64,000 bases of DNA, taken from positions 23,463,955 through 23,527,954 of the forward strand of contig CM046848.1 of the NCBI GenBank assembly GCA_025618425.1. The letters are read 5' to 3'. Positions 32,931 through 45,700 of this stretch are shown piece after piece (within the stretch, counting starts at the first letter, position 1; each line of letters begins with the position of its first letter). The notes beneath the pieces are model-generated. The model saw only the letters and a list, made by a program, of their open reading frames with translations, was not told the origin of the DNA and did not search any database. The position numbers were made by a program, and so were the translations under genes. The DNA is from Heliocidaris tuberculata. Taxonomy: Eukaryota > Echinodermata > Echinoidea > Camarodonta > Echinometridae.

Positions 32931-35900
32931 GTAAGTCATTGTTTTTGTTACTTTGTAGTTTTGGCAATAAATTAATACCTTCCACATTTCGGGTAATATT
33001 TTTAAGCTTGGCTCTCTTTTCAAACCACATTAATCAATCTCTTCTGACCCGTTTTTGTACGCAAAATTTTGCATGGTTCCACATGCTGACTTTCGTGTTA
33101 TGTTAATCATAATGTCTTGACTTGAGTTAAATTAACGATTTTGAAATTTTCGAGGACCTAACTAAAAAACCTGACCTAAAAAAATAATTGATTCTTCATG
33201 TTTGTCTTGATATCTGTACCATCGCTAAACGCCCATGGCTATGTGGGACTGTGTCCAAATTTCAATGTTACAGCATTCATTTCATTTCAAAAACAGACAA
33301 TAAAATTGTTCTAAAATTAACTTGTAAAAGTTTTGTTAACATGGTTAAGCTAGATTAAATTTTCTTAAATTTGCTAGATTACCATTTTACACAAAACCTG
33401 TATGAAACAAATCAATTCCTTCATCAAAAACAGAAAATGGACTGCGCACCGTCTACGCATTGGATAGATGAACAGTGCGGATTGTTCATCTATCCAATGC
33501 TACCAAGTCTCGTGCATTATCTCCAGTAACCTTGCATATAGTATGAGTGTGCATTAGGCCACTTACATGTATACTGTACAACAGTAAAGGCGCACGGCCG
33601 ATATTGGAGACTGTTTCCTATTTGGGAGACCTCTATTAGAGGCTATTATCAGAGATTTGGGTCAACATTTTTGATGACCTATTTGGGAGACAGTCTCCCA
33701 TTTAGGAGACTAATTCTCTTTGTTTACATTTGCAGCAAAGGGACTACCCGGGGGGGGGGGGGGGGGGGGGGTGGGGGCACTCAGATTTTTTTTCAGACGG
33801 GGGTGTGCCACAGCCGCCCTCGAAACGGTGGTCTAAGGAACGGACTAGAAGCGAAAAACACGGTCTTTGGAACGGTGGATCCATACCCAGCTGAGCGAAA
33901 AATCGTGGTCTAAGGAACTACGGCACTTAGTGCGGGGATTCTATAGTGCTTGCATATAGTGCATGCATATAGTAGAGTTACATACGCACTATGTAACTCT
34001 ATGGCATATATGCAATTGCGCATGCAAAACGTGAATGGACTTAGATACGCCGCGACAGCAAGGGAACGGGCGCGCCAGGGGAAACGGAGAGAGACGAGCG
34101 CTTTTGATCCGATCAGATATCTTGAGAACGCATTAGAAGGATGAGAACGGCAGTTTATTGAAATTCGGGTATCTTGAGAACGGCAATCGGCCGTTGAAAA
34201 AGGGGGTCCTCAAAGCGGCACATACCCGTCTGACCAATATGTATAACCTTGTACTCCAGACTAGCTTTTACAGGTGAATGGGCTTCACTAGCTTTTGTGT
34301 GTATCAGCGGGCCATTTTCCAGTCTAGATCATTCATACATGAGAGGAAAATAAAATTATTTAAAATTTCACTTTCAATTCTGGATCCCCAAATTTGTGGC
34401 ACAGTGAGGGTTGAAGAGTCCCTGAATTGGGTACATGTAATCTAGCAAATTTAAGAAAATTAAATCTTGCTTAGAGAAATTTTGTCGTCTGTTTTTGACT
34501 GCTGCAACAGTGAATGTTTGACACAGTCCCACATAGGCAAGGGCCTATGAGTGGCATTAGGCGTGACAGTCACGCCTTAGGGCTCCTACTCATGCCCCCA
34601 AAATCTCTTTCTCACGCCTGGCCTCACAACCAATCTCCATATATATTATACATACCGCGCGGTGAGCGCACGGTTCCTCCCCTACATGTACCTGGCGCTG
34701 ATGCGCGGAAAATCTCACTCATTGCTGGTCTTTGACCTTGGCGTCTCTGGCCTCCATCTTATTCTTACAGATTGCAATCCATCCCTCTAACTCTTTTTAT
34801 TACACATACAAGTACTCTTCTAAGAGAATTGTGTGTAAAAATCTTTGCAAAATTGCAGCAATGGCAATGTACATACATGTAAGTGTAATACTGTGATAAT
34901 TGATGTCCTATTGCTGTCTTTATGTCACAAACTCTGATTTGCAAATTGTGACAAAATGTCGACATGACCTACATGTATGCATGCAGGAGATTCTAGGACA
35001 ACTACCCCCTAGACAACTACCCCCCGGACAACTATCCCCCGGAAAACCACCCCCTGGACGACTACCCCCCTAGGATATCTACCCCCAGGACATCTACCCC
35101 CCAGGACAACTACCCCCCAGGACAATTACCCCCCAGGACAACTACCCCCCAGGACAATTACCCCCCAGGACAACTACCCCCCCAGGACAATTACCCCCAG
35201 GACAACTACCCCCCAGGACAATTACCCCCAGGACAATTTTTCCGGGGGTAGCTGTCCAGGGGGTAGTTGTTCGGGGGGTAATTGTCCAGGGGGTAGTTGT
35301 CCGGATACGATGCAGGAGCTTGTCAACAAGACTAGTATGAAAGATTTTCTTTCAAAATGTCCAAATTTGAATGACATGTGCCACTAAACTTAAACAACAA
35401 CAACTTTAAATGTTTTTCATTTTGTCTAGCCCACATACATTCAATTAGCTGATAGGGATGTATTCATACAATTTAGCAATTCTTGTGCTTATAATAGGCG
35501 AGATAGTGGTTATGAATGAGTAGGGCAGTACTGTGGAAAGTTCAAATTCATGTTATTACCTGTGTCTAATTCTTATTTTCCTCTACTTTCCAATTTAGAT
35601 CTTGTCAGGAATTGCTTCTGATAATAAGTGGACATTCTGCCATTAGAGCTAAGGTGAGTTTTCTTGTTTTTATTTCCATTCTGAAACAAGATTGCAAGTT
35701 CTGAAGGCAAAAAAAATTCTGGATGAAAAAGAAATGTTATGAATGATGATGGAGTTGATTGAGAGCTCAATAGTTTGGATAAGATTTTCTTGTTACCATT
35801 AGAATTTAGAAATTCTTTCCATTTTAAATTATCAGTTCCTAAATTTTTTTCCATTGCATTTCAGGAATTAATTAGAGATGAACTGGTAAATCACAAGAAA

Positions 35901-38900
35901 AAGATTCTTGAAGGGGTGCTGGTGTTCAAGAAACACAAGTAAGTCAATTATCTCCCTCTTTTTCCTTCTACATATAAAAGTAAAACCATTATTCAATCCA
36001 GCATGACAGTCATTAAGATATAAGAACAAAGAACCTATTCAGAGCTGGCAACTTTTAATACAACCTTTCAACATTCAAATGGCTGAAATTTGTATTGTGT
36101 GGTGGACATGAGTATTTCTTAAAGTAGATATTCAAAGCAAATCACAAATATGCTCAATAATGTATCTCTGGAAACTAGAAAGCTTGCAGATGGTAATCGT
36201 ATAAGTTTTACGTTAACTGCGTGTTTGATGATTAAAAAATGGCACAAATAAAAACGCTTCTCAGCATCTGGGATATCCGAGCGATTCGCCAGAAATATAC
36301 CCATGTTTTCATGACGTCACATCAGGTACCAATCCTGCCTAAGCAGACGACGTCCTATATCAAGTGAACGTAACTGCAATGCAATTATTTTTAAATTATA
36401 AAGAGTTTAGTGTGTTTCACCATGACCGTATTTCACATCATTCTAAAAGGGAAGTGAAACCGTTTCTAGTAACTAAAATCTTTTGTTTGTAAAAAGTCAT
36501 GATAAGGGTCAATGATCAATCAAAGAAATCACACTTTCGAATTGTAAAGCCCGCTGAATTATAGCATGGATGGTATTCGTTCCCTCTTGAAACGCCGACA
36601 TGCCGCGGTGCATGCAGCTGAAAATACAATGGCATCTTATTTTGTTTACAAGCGATTGATTCCTTTATTTTTTTAACGCTGCATTTTTCATCAAAATAAT
36701 ACCATGCAGGAAATTTAGAGTGAGGCAACAAATAAACATTTATACTGACGCTAGCGAAGTAAGAGAAATAAGTGAAGATGAGATGACAAAACAGGCACTG
36801 AAAATGTGTAAGATGTTATGGGGCATCGTCTGCTTAGGAAGGATTGCTCCCCGGTATGACGTCACATATCTCAGCAGCGTTCAAAGAGCTCTATAGGTGC
36901 TATAGCCGGGCTGTGTTATATCATTTTATAATTGATAATAATCATTACTTCAAATGTTTCCAAGCGTTGAATTTTGATGAACCTTGTCAATCTAAGCTTC
37001 ACCTATGCAATAATAAAAATTAAATCAATATTCAAAATCAATGAAATTCTACTTTAAGAAAATAGAAGAGAACAACACGTGAACTAGATCCTTCACAATC
37101 ATTTTTTTGTATGAAGCTTTCAACATTCCTTTCAAAATTCACAACGTAATGCTAAAAATCAGTATAATATTGGACATCTACTTATGAGTCATTGTTATCT
37201 TATATATTATGCTTTTCAGTATTAATTTCTTGATAATCTACAGTTAAAAATGTTATCTTCCATATCCTGCAATATTGGATTGTGATGTAGGCAATGCGAC
37301 TGATTCTTTATTCAGCAATACATATGAATTTATTTACATTGCTTACAGTTGTGGATTTTTGCCTGAAAGCATATCATTAACCATTCTCAGGATGTATTTT
37401 TCGTTCAAGAATATTTCATAGACCTTGTAAATTTTGCTTATTTAGTGAGCAATCGGAGAAGAAACTGAAAGAAGAGAAGGCAATCAGTGAACTAGAACGC
37501 AAGTTTATTCTTCAGGCTTGCAAGTTCTTGGTGAGTCAGCTCTCTTTGATTCCTTTCCCAGTAATTGGACTATCCATTAAGTGTAATACAGGAGTTACAT
37601 GTAGGCCAAGTCAGTGCTTCATGTTTTTTTTATTTTTTTCTTTCATAGAGGGTCTGGATCAATTTTTTTTTTAAAGGAGTGTGTGCACTGGACCCCTGTT
37701 CGAAATTTGAAAACATTTGGGGTCCAGAGATAAAATTTTAGGGCCCATGTGCTTCAGTCTTATAATGTTAGTGTTGAGCCCTGGCTAAGTTTACGTATTG
37801 GAATCCCAAAAGAGATATTGTGATAATTAGAACCTACATATATGTCATACAAAAACTATAAAGCAAATTGGAGCAAATATGTTCATGATATTTGAAGAAG
37901 TAACCCTTTGTAAGTAACCCTTTTCTTCCTCATTCTGTTTAATAAATGATCTGGTATTTCATGTTTGATCATGCATTCAAATAAACCAATTGTATCATTT
38001 GCAAAAGTGCAAATGTACAGTAAATTCATGTGCAGGGATGTAAGACTTCCGGATTTTTCCGGAATTCCGGATTTTTTAAAATCAAAGAAATATTTCCGGG
38101 TTTTTTTCTGTGACATGTTAGGTGTTGAAGGCATTATCGTACTTTCGTGTGCATTAACCTAGTGGCGGAAAAAAAACCCTCCCAAATGAAATATAGTCTT
38201 TTACTGGCCGTTTCATACGAAGTATGTTAATATAGTGTGAAGTGGTTCTCGTACGCACAGCACGAATTTTGTATAAAAATCCTGGTAACGAGTATGTGTG
38301 GACAAGTGCTATGGACTGTAAAACCATGCGCTTTACTAAAATTTGCGTAACAGCCACGTAATGATTTTGTATTTTGAACGTGCGGCGACAGGAAAAGTGG
38401 CTGATGTATGAGACTAAGCGTTCTGGAATGTGCATTGTCAGGACGACCGCATGGCGAAGCTAGCACTAGCACACTAATATACACACATACACGTGCACAG
38501 CGCGATGCGCTGTGTATTGTGTACTGTCGATGTCGCATCGCATACTGCACAGATACTTGGAAGTTTACGACTTTGTGATAGCGTTTCGACTTCGTTTCCT
38601 GATTTTCTTGTGCCTCTTATTGGAATTAAAAAATCAAAATGGAAGTGGACAGGACTGCAAGATTGTAAGAAATAAATACATATATGTATGTGCATGTATG
38701 TGTTAGCTTTAAAATTTCAGGGGGGGGGGGGGATCTCCTCACACCAACACCTACACTTGACTGAATCACTGTGCTCGTCAAATATTTTCCTGATTTTTTT
38801 TTGCTACCCACTTACATCCCTGCATGTGACTGCTACTGTATGTACTAGATGAAAATAAACAAATGTTTTAGGTCTCTCTTATCAAATAAATGTTTATTTC

Positions 38901-39648
38901 ATTATTAGGATCTGGATGCATTGCAGTGCAGGGAACTGTTTGACTTGTATCTTCTTTGTGCCTTCAGAGGAACGGGAAAACAACTCCAGGTAACAATAAA
39001 GATATTGATAATTCATGCTCCTATATATAGTACATTCGAACCTGTGTGGAAAGCCGACCTGCCTGTAAAGACCACTTTTCTTGTCTCCCTTGAGTGGTCT
39101 TTAAATACAGGTTGCATGGTATTACTATTGCTTATAAATGCTAAGAAATTTGTATTCATTGTATTATAACAAGAACATAATATGTCTTCTCTTTTTCCAC
39201 TAAGTGGGTAAAAGGGTTTATTGTATAGAATTATTGTTCAATTCCATTTAATAATGGGTGAGAGAGTTTAATTGTGTTAAACAAGTCTGTCAAATTAGGT
39301 AGATAGTTGTCCATAATTCGGGAGCAATTGGGAAAAATTGTCTATTATTGTTACTGCTTGTATATGTGTTTGAAGAGATTGTTGTTTCTCCTAAATCTAT
39401 TTGTCATAAAGTCAATATTGTCTAATGTGAAATACAAAATGCCTTTAATGACGTGGACCTTAATTCATTGAGTTATGATGCAGTAAATGAATTTCAGTGA
39501 GATTGCATTTTCTTTTATCTCTATATTTGTACAGGCAATACTGAAAAATGAAAGGAGTGTTCAAGCCATGCTGCTTAAAGTAAGTTTTTAGTCAGTTCAT
39601 CTAGTTCTATTTTTTGTTATCTTTGTCTCCTCTCTCCCTCTCTATTGT

Positions 39649-39715
<67 letters not shown>

Positions 39716-42700
39716 CTTCTGTGGTCTGTATTCTCATAAATGCCTAACTTGAGGCCAGGTTTAAACCCCAGCTGTGTGCATAGACTTAGTCAGCCTGTTT
39801 GTGGAGTGCCAGATGTCAACCTCTCCATCCTGAAACAAATTATAATTCTGCAATTGCATGGAAATAGAAAACCTTCGTGCTATGAATTTACTTTCTCAGT
39901 TTCAATTCGTCAAATTAATTTTGTTGATTTACTCATCAGCTCTGGGAGTTCTACCATGCAGACAGACTTCATCTTCTTCAGTGCATCAAGCACCTTGCAA
40001 ATTTCTGGCAAGACATGGAACACCCATACCAGGTATGATGCTGTAGAAGGGTTGTACGACATACTACAGGGAGATATCGCTCTTTGGTCAATATCTTACA
40101 CTAGGGCGATTCCGTGCAGAGTGTCCCATACGACACTTGACATTTTTCTATATATTTCATCCTGAAATGAAAAATCTCTTGATATAACCATGACTATTTG
40201 TGGAGATACCAAAAACCACCATCATTCAATGCTCATGTCAAGAGATTGATTATTTCTGGATGAAATATGTGGAAAAAAGACATATGTCGTACAGGACACA
40301 TTGCACGGAATCGCCCACTAGTGGAAGTCGTAACTTCTACCCCGGACCACACACTATACCAAAGCCTAGCCCTAACCCTGAACCTTACCTAAAACCAAAT
40401 TGCAATCATAACCCTTACCCAGTATCTTTGATACCGTAAATTTTAGAGCAGTTGTCACGTGAGCTAATGTCAGAGCATGTAGAGCGGAAAGCACATGTTT
40501 CTTTTAACACACAGTGCCCGTCAAAGAGTCAGAATGATTTTTAAGATTTCCATATCTTTATTTGATTATTGCTCGTGTATCATACAGTTCCATCCACATT
40601 ATCATGTTATTACGACACAGAGATGTCGTAGTTGAGTGGTTTAATCACTTGACTGGGGATGCAAAGGTTGTGGGTTCGAACCCCGGCACGGCACTTATGT
40701 CCTTGAGCAAGGCATTTTATTGAATGGGTAGGATGCGAACGTCATTGTGGCTGGAATAGCACATGTGCGCCTGTGAATAGCACATGTGCGCCTGTGAAAT
40801 ACTTGCCAAGCTGGAATGCTCTCAAGTGGAGTAGAGAATGTGCACTCTGAGTGCAGAATCGCAATTGAATCCAATGAACGGGGTAATAATACACTGTAAA
40901 GCGTGTGTGTGTGTGTGTGTAATTGGGTTTTTACAGACGTGTATCAATCAGATATGATTATTTACGTCTGGGGACCGACCTTTAACGTCACCATCCGAAA
41001 GACGTGACTCAGTTTTGAATCTGGGTCCGCTGAGTCAGTTTATAACTTCCACTGTTAGCTGGATTACAGGCACACGCCACAGTGCCCAGTGCTGTGATCA
41101 GTTACTTAACTAGAAAATGTGCGATATAAAAAAACAGTTATTATTATTATTTTTTTGTTGTTGTTAGTTTTGACCTTTCACTGTAAGTTTGATGTGATCC
41201 TGTGAAAATTTATTTCCCATCCTAACCAGAACTCAAGATGACCCTTAAATGCTATTTTTCTTGTCCTAGGCTCAGTATGCAGAGTTTGTTGAGGATCTCC
41301 AGAGCAGTGGGTTGTTTGATAAACTCTTAGCCCAGTATGAAGACCGCTTCAGCTCCCCTGCCCCAACCAAGGACAAGGCTGGCCCTCTCATGGTAGGTTC
41401 ATATTCTAAAAAATCAGAAACTTTTGCTGATTGTTAATAATAACATTTTTCACGGCAAGAAAGTTTCGCAAAAAGAAAATGTTTCATGATGTGATTTTAT
41501 CTAATTCTAATAAGTTCTCACCGTGAAACTTTCATTAATCTTGGCTACTCACAAAATTTGTGAAAGTATCATGCACATAAAAGTATCTAATTTACAATAG
41601 TTGGTCTGAATGGCTTGAACTTAAAGGGGACCCATTACCCAAAATTTATTTGCTTTATATGTAAGGGGGAGGGGGTCCATGCAGGTATCCTTTATTCAGA
41701 TTATCAGCCTTGAGTACAAAGAAATTCTGATGCAATCTATTGATTGCGGAATACTTCTCTATAAAGGTATAAATTACTTGTGAGTAGAACAGTTGACACA
41801 CACACATGAAATTTATGTGGCCTAAAATTTTTTATTTTTTTTCCCTTAATGCTCTTTCATAATTGACTTGGCTATGCCTTGTTAGATAGAATAGCTGCAT
41901 CTTTCATTTCATGAAAAATTTTTACCATCTCACCTGTAATTGTCAAATATTTGTACACAATTCCACTTTAGACATGTTTCTATTGATTGAATCTTGAAGC
42001 AGAGTTCTAATTTATTTCTATTTTTCTTAAAAATCAGACGGACAGGCACAGGATACGCTGGTGTATACAAAGTCTTCATGAACAGGTTTGTATATTTTAT
42101 TAATGTATTACATTTTCATCCAAAGTTATTCGTTATCTTTGTTTTTTCGTAACAACTGTGAAGTTATTTGGGATATTCATTTCTCTTTCCTTGAGAGTAT
42201 TATAATGATCCATGAAAGCTTCCAAAGCACACTTTCATACATACATAAGAAGGGTGCCAGATAAAGGGTTTCTCTGAAGGGATGAATTATTTTTACATTT
42301 GGATAAAACAGAAACTATATTTATATAAGCATTTAAAGAAAATTGCAGCTGTATAGTATATCCACATTATTATTTTGGAGATATTTTATGGGTATTGCCT
42401 TCTGTTTTGTTGATATGTTACTTTAAATTTTTTTGTGACTCAAGTTCCCAGAAGATCATCTTTATATTCACACTTTTAAAGATGTAAACATTTGAGGCAA
42501 CTAACATAAATCTTTATTTTATTTCTGTTTTTTTGTTCCTTCTCTATAAAACAGAGTGAGCTATTAGGAATCATGCTACTGTTCTTACATGCCTCCCTAA
42601 CTCCAACAGACAAGCTCTCAAGAATCATAGCCCTCTTTCAGGTTTGTCTATATACTTTGATTTGAATTGATTTGAATTTATTTTCTGGGCCCTGTTTCAC

Positions 42701-45700
42701 AGAACTTGTTATCAATAACAAGTTACGATAGTTGTTATAACCTACTGAAATCCTTGTATCTGATTGGCTGAGAGCAAATTTGTCATAGAAATGCGGCAGT
42801 TGTTACTGATAACAAGTTTTATGAAACTGGACCCTGATATGATACAGCATATAAATGATTAACATAAATGACAACATGAGTGAGTGGGTGCTCCGACGTA
42901 CATGTATGCTGCGGCAAAATATTGCTCTGGGCTTTATTTTGTCATAAATATATGGTTCAGATAGGGTTGCAATTGGCTTTAAGGCTAGGTTTAGGTAAAG
43001 TGTGGGGTCCAGGGTTGAAGTTGAGAATTTGGTAAGCGTACAAAATTTTATGTGGAGCGATTGTCGCAGGAGTATGTGTCATACAACTGAATCAGGGATA
43101 CAGGTGGTCTACTTAGAGGTCAAAAACAAACGAGAAAGTAATATCATTTTACAAACTGAATCCTTAAAGGGAAGGTTTAGTTTTGGGAAAGTTCAAAAAA
43201 ATAATTTGTGAGCTTTTTAATTCTTTGTATGTTAGTTTGGAAGATTATCATAGTATAAATGTCCCCTGAAAATGGATTACTCTGCAAATGCACTCACATT
43301 CAAAATATGACAAGAAACAGCTGAAATGTTCGGGCCGAACATTTGTGTGTAGTTCCATATACACATTTCTGCGTGTAGTGCATGTGACTCTCAGCAGGAT
43401 TGAGTTAATTTCTTATCATTTTGGTGAATCCAAAACCTTACAGCGTACACCAATTATTAAGTGCTATATAATCAACCTTTCCCAATGGCTTTGAGACAGT
43501 TTCTTTGACAATTCAATCTCATGACCAGAACTCGACTTTACCTATAGCATATTTTTACATTATACCAAATAATATTAACTCCTGTAACATGCTCCCCCAC
43601 CAGCCTTATGAATTATATCAGTGTTTGTCATTTGATTATAAAACAAAGTGAAGAAATGGAAAGTATTAGAGATATGTTAGTTGAAGTTTGGCTCATGGTG
43701 AACGTTTTGGTGATATATATGAGCATTTTTCTTTGAAAGGTTCGAAAGGGTTATAAATTATATTATGAACAAGATAATGATTTGTCTAATGAAGTAGTGT
43801 ATGTAGCTTCAATATACCTTAATAATAATAATAATAATAATGATAATAATAATAATAATAAAAAATATTTAGGACCGCTAAAAACAGAAAGTACCGTAGT
43901 GCTTACAAAATTACAGATTTGAAAAGAAAAGACAACAGCAACAGCAAAAAGACAGACAAAAAAAGTAAGAGATTACATTCGAACATATTACTGGGGAAAG
44001 AGATGTTTTTAGGGATCTTTTGAAAGTGGTAAAACAGGTTATTTTTCTGATGCAGAGTGGAATATTGTTCAACGTTTTTGATCGGCCACTGAGTAACGTT
44101 TTTTAGTTGATGAGAGTCTTGATTTGGAAATAATGAGCTTACATTTATCAGTTGTTGAGCAAAGATTGCGAGATGGTGTATAAATTTTGAGTGTATTAGA
44201 TATTCAGGTGCCAAATGATTTAGAATTTTGAAGACGTACAAACAAACTTTAAAAAGAATGCTTTGGTGTAGAGGTAACCAGTGGATTTCCCTAACCAAAA
44301 GTGAAGTATGTGTCCTAGATCCTAGGCCAAAAATAAGTCTAGTGGCTCGATTCTGGACAGTTTCAAGCTTCCTCCTGTCTTTGGAAGATATAACTGTATA
44401 GAGGCTATTACAATAAACTAATCGGGAAAGAATTAAAGCTCTGACAGCATGGTGACATGTCTTCACATCAATGAATCTATGGATTCTCCATATACCTTAT
44501 ACCTTATATCACAGTGAACAACTGGTGTCTTGTCGATCTCATTACAGTTGATGAATTATTGATCATTTAGATATGAATTTCCCTTTTTTTGTCACAGCAA
44601 CAAGGATTTGGCACAAGACAGCCCTACAGACATCTGCTAGATGCTGAAGAAATGGCTCAAAAACTCTCCAACAAGATGGAGTAAGTAAATTTGAGTATGA
44701 TTGATTCTTTTGAAAGAAATTGCTCTAAAAAATTGCAGTAAAACGTTTTGTGGATTTTGCAAGTGTTCCACAATCGCAAAAGTTTCCTGCAAGAAAATAT
44801 TTTCTGGAGATCTATGGTTTGCCCATCTCCTTGTGCTAGGTGCCTGTGTGCAATACGATTTTGCTTTGTTTTGGCACAGAAGCTGATGACGCAGCTAATT
44901 CTGTATTAGGTATCTAGCAATCTATTTTTATTATTTTTCTCTATTTGTTCTTAAACAACTCGTTTTGATAATTTGTAAAACTTTCTGGTTAATGTAAATT
45001 TCAACTTTTAAACCTTTCTTTACAGCTGATTTGAATAGATAGTTATTGATATTCCTAAATATATCACAATACCTGGGTTCTTATACTTATAGTAATGTTG
45101 TGTTGAAGTTTATTAAAAACAAAAATATTGGATACCTTAACTTATACACATTGAGTTAAACTTGTACTAAAATACTGATCTCGTGTAATCTCCCAAGGTT
45201 CTTATGCTGTGTCATAGTACTAGAATGCATGGACCTGATTCCGCTGATGGGTCTGGCAGATAAAAGCAGGTAAGCTTTTTTTGAAGGTCTTTTCAGCTTA
45301 GTTTATTAATATTTTTTAAAATGTGGCTTGCATTTGTTCTTCATTTTTCCTGGGTCTAAATCCTAAAGTAATTTCCTAACCCATTGTTTAAATGACAGAT
45401 GCTACTTACAGTTTGAAATACACTTTGTTCTCTCCTAAGAATGATTAATAATCCAGACTTTGGCCCAACTAGCTCAATATCAGTTTTTAGAGATACCTTC
45501 TTAGGAGCTACATGTACTTAAACTCATTTTTAGAATTCATTCATGAACCATATAACATCTTTTGGAGATTTGATTGTTCTTTTTATCTGTAACTTTAAAA
45601 AGCAGTGGTATACGTAGGCAAGTCCGAGCGATTTTGTTCCATAAGTTACCAACCACATCTAAGATTTTAGTATATCTGATGACTGCATCAAGCTGATAGC

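Larger units (their letters stand above)
32931..35598. other. NUP188 intron 1
   Basis: Contains gggagac-rich palindromic sequence near 33605-33715, a G run, a diverged repeat to about 34235 and the inverted minisatellite at 34996-35302. No exon is recognised. Confidence 0.5.

Noticed and set aside
34988..35310. CRISPR-like array of short repeats
   Set aside because: The units are directly tandem without unique spacers, in a eukaryotic intron; it is a minisatellite.
39740..40165. 141-codon plus-strand ORF overlapping NUP188 exon 7
   Set aside because: It reads exon 7 in the wrong frame; the NUP188 frame matches the family and its neighbours.
40618..40692. Functional tRNA gene
   Set aside because: The A and B boxes are present but the stems are decayed and it is fused to a SINE body.
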